In this document: positions 61,767 through 64,000 of the stretch, one piece after another
How positions within the stretch are numbered: the first letter of the stretch is position 1
Layout: every line of letters begins with the position of its first letter
Assembly: GCA_937952305.1 (NCBI GenBank)
Contig: CALFZO010000116.1
Coordinates: 130,345 to 194,344, forward strand
Direction: 5' to 3'
Origin: an uncultured Anaerolineales bacterium
Lineage (GTDB): Bacteria; Chloroflexota; Anaerolineae; Anaerolineales; UBA6663
DNA: 64,000 nucleotides
Notes under the pieces: generated by a model
The model's database searches: none
Told to the model about the DNA's origin: nothing
What the model saw: the letters and a program-made list of their open reading frames with translations, nothing else
Position numbers and translations under genes: made by a program

Positions 61767-63911
61767 ATGCGTTACCAAGACCCCGCCCTGCCCATCCCCG
61801 AGCGCGTCGCCGACCTGCTGGCGCGCCTGACGCGCGAGGAGAAGATCGCCCAACTCAGGCAGACCTACGCCGTCCCCGACAACCGCGAACGCGTCCAGGA
61901 GCAGATCCGGCGCCACGGGCTCGGCTCACGCATCCTCACCAGCTCCAGCCTGGCGGGCAACCTGACCGAGCGCATGCTGGCGGTCGAAGACCTGAACGAT
62001 CTGCAGCGCGTGGCCGTGGAGGAGAGCCGCCTGGGCATCCCGCTGCTGCACGGCCGCGACGTGATCCACGGCCACTGCACCGTCTTCCCCATCCCGCTGG
62101 CCCTGGCCGCCACCTTTGACCCGGAGCTGGTGGAAGCCACCTTCGCAGCGGCCGCGCGCGAGGCCGCGCGCTCCGGCGTGCATTGGAGCTTCGCGCCGAT
62201 GATCGATATCGCCCGCGACCCGCGCTGGGGCCGCATCGTGGAGGGCAACGGCGAGGACCCCTACCTGGGCGCGGCGATGGCGGCGGCCGGGGTGCGCGGC
62301 TTCCAGGGCCAGGACGCGCGCACGCTGCGGCCGTATGCGCCCGACCGGCTGCTGGCCTGCGCCAAGCACTACGTGGGCTACGGCGCGGCCGAGGGCGGGC
62401 GCGATTACAACACGGCCGAGATCTCGGATAACACCCTGCGCAACATCTATCTGCCGCCGTTCCAGGCCGCCGTGGACGCCGGCGTAGGCTCGGTGATGGC
62501 GGCGTTCCAGGACCTGAACGGCGAGCCGGTCTCCGCCAGCCGCTATCTGCTCACCGACGTGCTGCGCGGCGAATTGGGCTTCGAGGGGTTTGTAGTCAGC
62601 GATTGGACATCGGTGGCGGAGCTGGTGAACCACCGCGTGGCCGCGGACCGGCGCGAGGCCGCGCGGCTGGCCTTCGCCGCCGGCGTGGACATGGACATGT
62701 GCTCCGAGAGCTACGTCGAGCACCTGGGCGGCCTGATCGACGCCGGCCTGATCACGCTGGAACGGCTGGACGAGGCCTGCCGGCGCGTGCTGACGGCCAA
62801 GTTCCAACTCGGCCTGTTCGAGCGGCCCTACACCGACCCGGCCCTGGCAGCCGAAGAGCAGTCCCCGCCTGAGCATCGCGCCCTGGCCCAGCGGGCGGCC
62901 GCGCGCGGCCTGGTGCTGCTCCAGAACAACGGCCTGCTGCCGCTGGCGCGGGACGTGCGCCGGCTGGCCGTCGTCGGGCCCCTGGCCGATCAGCGCCGTG
63001 CCTTGCTGGGCTGCTGGGTCAACGATGGCTTGGAGGCGGAGACGGCGACGCTGGTGGAGGCCCTGCGCGCCGCCCTCGCGCCGAACTGCGAGCTCCTGGC
63101 CTCCGACGGGGCGCTGACAGACCAGATGCTCATGACGGCCGAGCGCGCCGACGTGGTGGTGCTGGCCGTGGGTGAATCCGACGCCCGCACCGGCGAGACC
63201 AACCAGGTCGCCTCGCTCGACCTACCGGTCGGGCAGGACGCCCTGATCGAGGCCGTGCACGCGCTGGGCAAGCCGGTGGTGCTGGTGGTCTTCGCCGGCC
63301 GGCCGGTGACTCTGACACGGGCGCTCAAACACGCGGACGCCGTGCTGTACGCCTGGCATCCGGGGAGTCTCGGCGCGGCCGCCGTGGCCGACGTGCTGTT
63401 CGGCGCAGTAGAACCCGGCGGGCGCCTGCCCGTCTCGCTGGCGCGCGGCGAGGGCCAGTTACCCGTCCACTACAACCGCAAGAGCACTGGCCGGCCCTGG
63501 ACGCCGTACCGCGACCAGCCCGACGCCCCGCTCTTCCCGTTCGGCTTCGGGCTCGGCTACACGTCCTTCGACTACGCCGACATCGCCGTGGACCGCGCCG
63601 TGATCGGCGCCGGCGAGACCGTGACCGTGTCGGCCCTGGTCACCAACACCGGCTCCCGGGCGGGCGAAGCCGTGGTCCAGTGTTATCTGCAGGACTGTGT
63701 GGCGTCCACCACGCGCCCAGTGCGGGAGCTGAAGGGCTTCGCGCGCGTGGCCCTGGCGCCGGGCGAGGCGCGCCGCGTGGCGTTCCCGCTCGGGCCGGAG
63801 GCGCTGTCGTTCTACGGCCGCTCCGGCCGCCGCGTGGAGCCGGGCGACTTCAAGGTCTGGATCGGCGCGGACAGCACGGCTCAGCTGGAGGCTGGCTTCA
63901 GCGTGGCCTAG
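61767..63911 (+). CDS. GH3 beta-glucosidase
   Basis: 714 residues from the ATG at 61767, the start that fits GH3 N-termini (ALPIPERVADLLARLTREEK). The (beta/alpha)8 domain shows GIPLLHGRDVIHG, FAPMIDIARDPRWGRIVEGNGEDP, LACAKHYVGYG, VMAAFQDLNGEPVSASRYLL, GFEGFVVSDWTS with nucleophile Asp279. A C-domain (RGLVLLQNNGLLPL, YAWHPGSLGAAAVADVLFG) and a fibronectin type III-like end (NTGSRAGEAVVQCYLQDCVAS, VRELKGFARVALAPGEARRV) complete a bglX-type architecture. No signal peptide, so intracellular. It is divergent from GH94 over the shared operator and should finish hydrolysis of imported beta-glucosides. Confidence 0.95.
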   Translation: MRYQDPALPIPERVADLLARLTREEKIAQLRQTYAVPDNRERVQEQIRRHGLGSRILTSSSLAGNLTERMLAVEDLNDLQRVAVEESRLGIPLLHGRDVIHGHCTVFPIPLALAATFDPELVEATFAAAAREAARSGVHWSFAPMIDIARDPRWGRIVEGNGEDPYLGAAMAAAGVRGFQGQDARTLRPYAPDRLLACAKHYVGYGAAEGGRDYNTAEISDNTLRNIYLPPFQAAVDAGVGSVMAAFQDLNGEPVSASRYLLTDVLRGELGFEGFVVSDWTSVAELVNHRVAADRREAARLAFAAGVDMDMCSESYVEHLGGLIDAGLITLERLDEACRRVLTAKFQLGLFERPYTDPALAAEEQSPPEHRALAQRAAARGLVLLQNNGLLPLARDVRRLAVVGPLADQRRALLGCWVNDGLEAETATLVEALRAALAPNCELLASDGALTDQMLMTAERADVVVLAVGESDARTGETNQVASLDLPVGQDALIEAVHALGKPVVLVVFAGRPVTLTRALKHADAVLYAWHPGSLGAAAVADVLFGAVEPGGRLPVSLARGEGQLPVHYNRKSTGRPWTPYRDQPDAPLFPFGFGLGYTSFDYADIAVDRAVIGAGETVTVSALVTNTGSRAGEAVVQCYLQDCVASTTRPVRELKGFARVALAPGEARRVAFPLGPEALSFYGRSGRRVEPGDFKVWIGADSTAQLEAGFSVA

Positions 63912-64000
63912 CCACCGCGCGCTCAGCCCAGGCAGTGGCAGATCGCCACCCTCTCCCCAGCGCGAAGCGCCCGCCCTCGCGGCCCAGCCCGCTCTGGCGC

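Noticed and set aside
1..64000. tRNA, rRNA, riboswitch, CRISPR array, replication origin or transposase gene
   Set aside because: I looked along both strands and saw no convincing example; a covariance-model search would be needed to exclude small RNAs.

Overview
The window is GC-rich bacterial DNA (most genes look well above 60% GC). Its gene content resembles filamentous or heterotrophic Chloroflexota (Anaerolineae/Caldilineae type): Thr/Pro-rich kinase tails, TPR and WD40 signalling proteins, an nSTAND ATPase, a CHAT protease, a caspase, LiaI-like and GIN-domain membrane proteins, and large carbohydrate ABC clusters. This placement is an inference from gene families; no rRNA or other taxonomic marker is present and I saw no tRNA.

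Bases 1-9,700 are accessory in character. They hold the 3' part of a giant Ig-repeat/RHS protein whose variable tail drops in GC, a lipoprotein encoded 4 bases after it, a long foldback element, a beta-helix remnant, two TPR proteins and a membrane coiled-coil protein. At 9,868-12,326 an FHA-winged-helix regulator precedes a membrane Ser/Thr kinase. At 12,592-15,429 (minus strand) come a PD-(D/E)XK-like protein translationally coupled to exonuclease III, and an aminotransferase. At 15,526-18,502 there is a 55-residue glycine-rich membrane peptide facing a five-gene envelope-type operon (PspC, DUF4342, LiaI-like, GIN-domain and LiaI-like proteins). At 18,698-27,496 are a cytochrome P450, an XRE-nSTAND-WD40 protein, a membrane protein with a YDAIEA-type repeat, an MFS transporter, and a WYL regulator with a 60-residue membrane partner.

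At 27,759-31,235 a BadF/HgdC-type Fe-S activase follows a fused double-module activase-related protein; no dehydratase is encoded nearby. The region includes a MITE-like foldback and an 88-bp duplication of a gene 3' end. A HAD phosphatase, a membrane protein and a tandem RNase H (the second copy has lost key acids) follow. At 33,944-40,129 three co-directional genes encode an exported caspase-like protease, a TPR-CHAT protease and an unrecognised protein; this is a candidate proteolytic signalling or conflict system.

From 61,324 down to 40,356 thirteen minus-strand genes form one large glycan-utilisation cluster, with a divergent GH3 beta-glucosidase at 61,767-63,911. It contains a GH94 phosphorylase, two substrate-binding proteins (one a large fusion), two CUT1 permease pairs, an NHL-TPR-Yip1 membrane protein, a DUF5696 protein, a lipoprotein and a leaderless protein both of the GH144-like glycoamylase family, a LacI regulator and a GH35 enzyme. 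A perfect 14-bp LacI-type palindrome lies just downstream of a TTGACA-18-TAGTTT promoter between GH94 and GH3. The GH144 + GH94 + GH3 combination points to beta-1,2-glucan use. The model is surface cleavage, import, intracellular phosphorolysis and hydrolysis, under LacI repression. No ABC ATPase is present, so a shared one must be encoded elsewhere.
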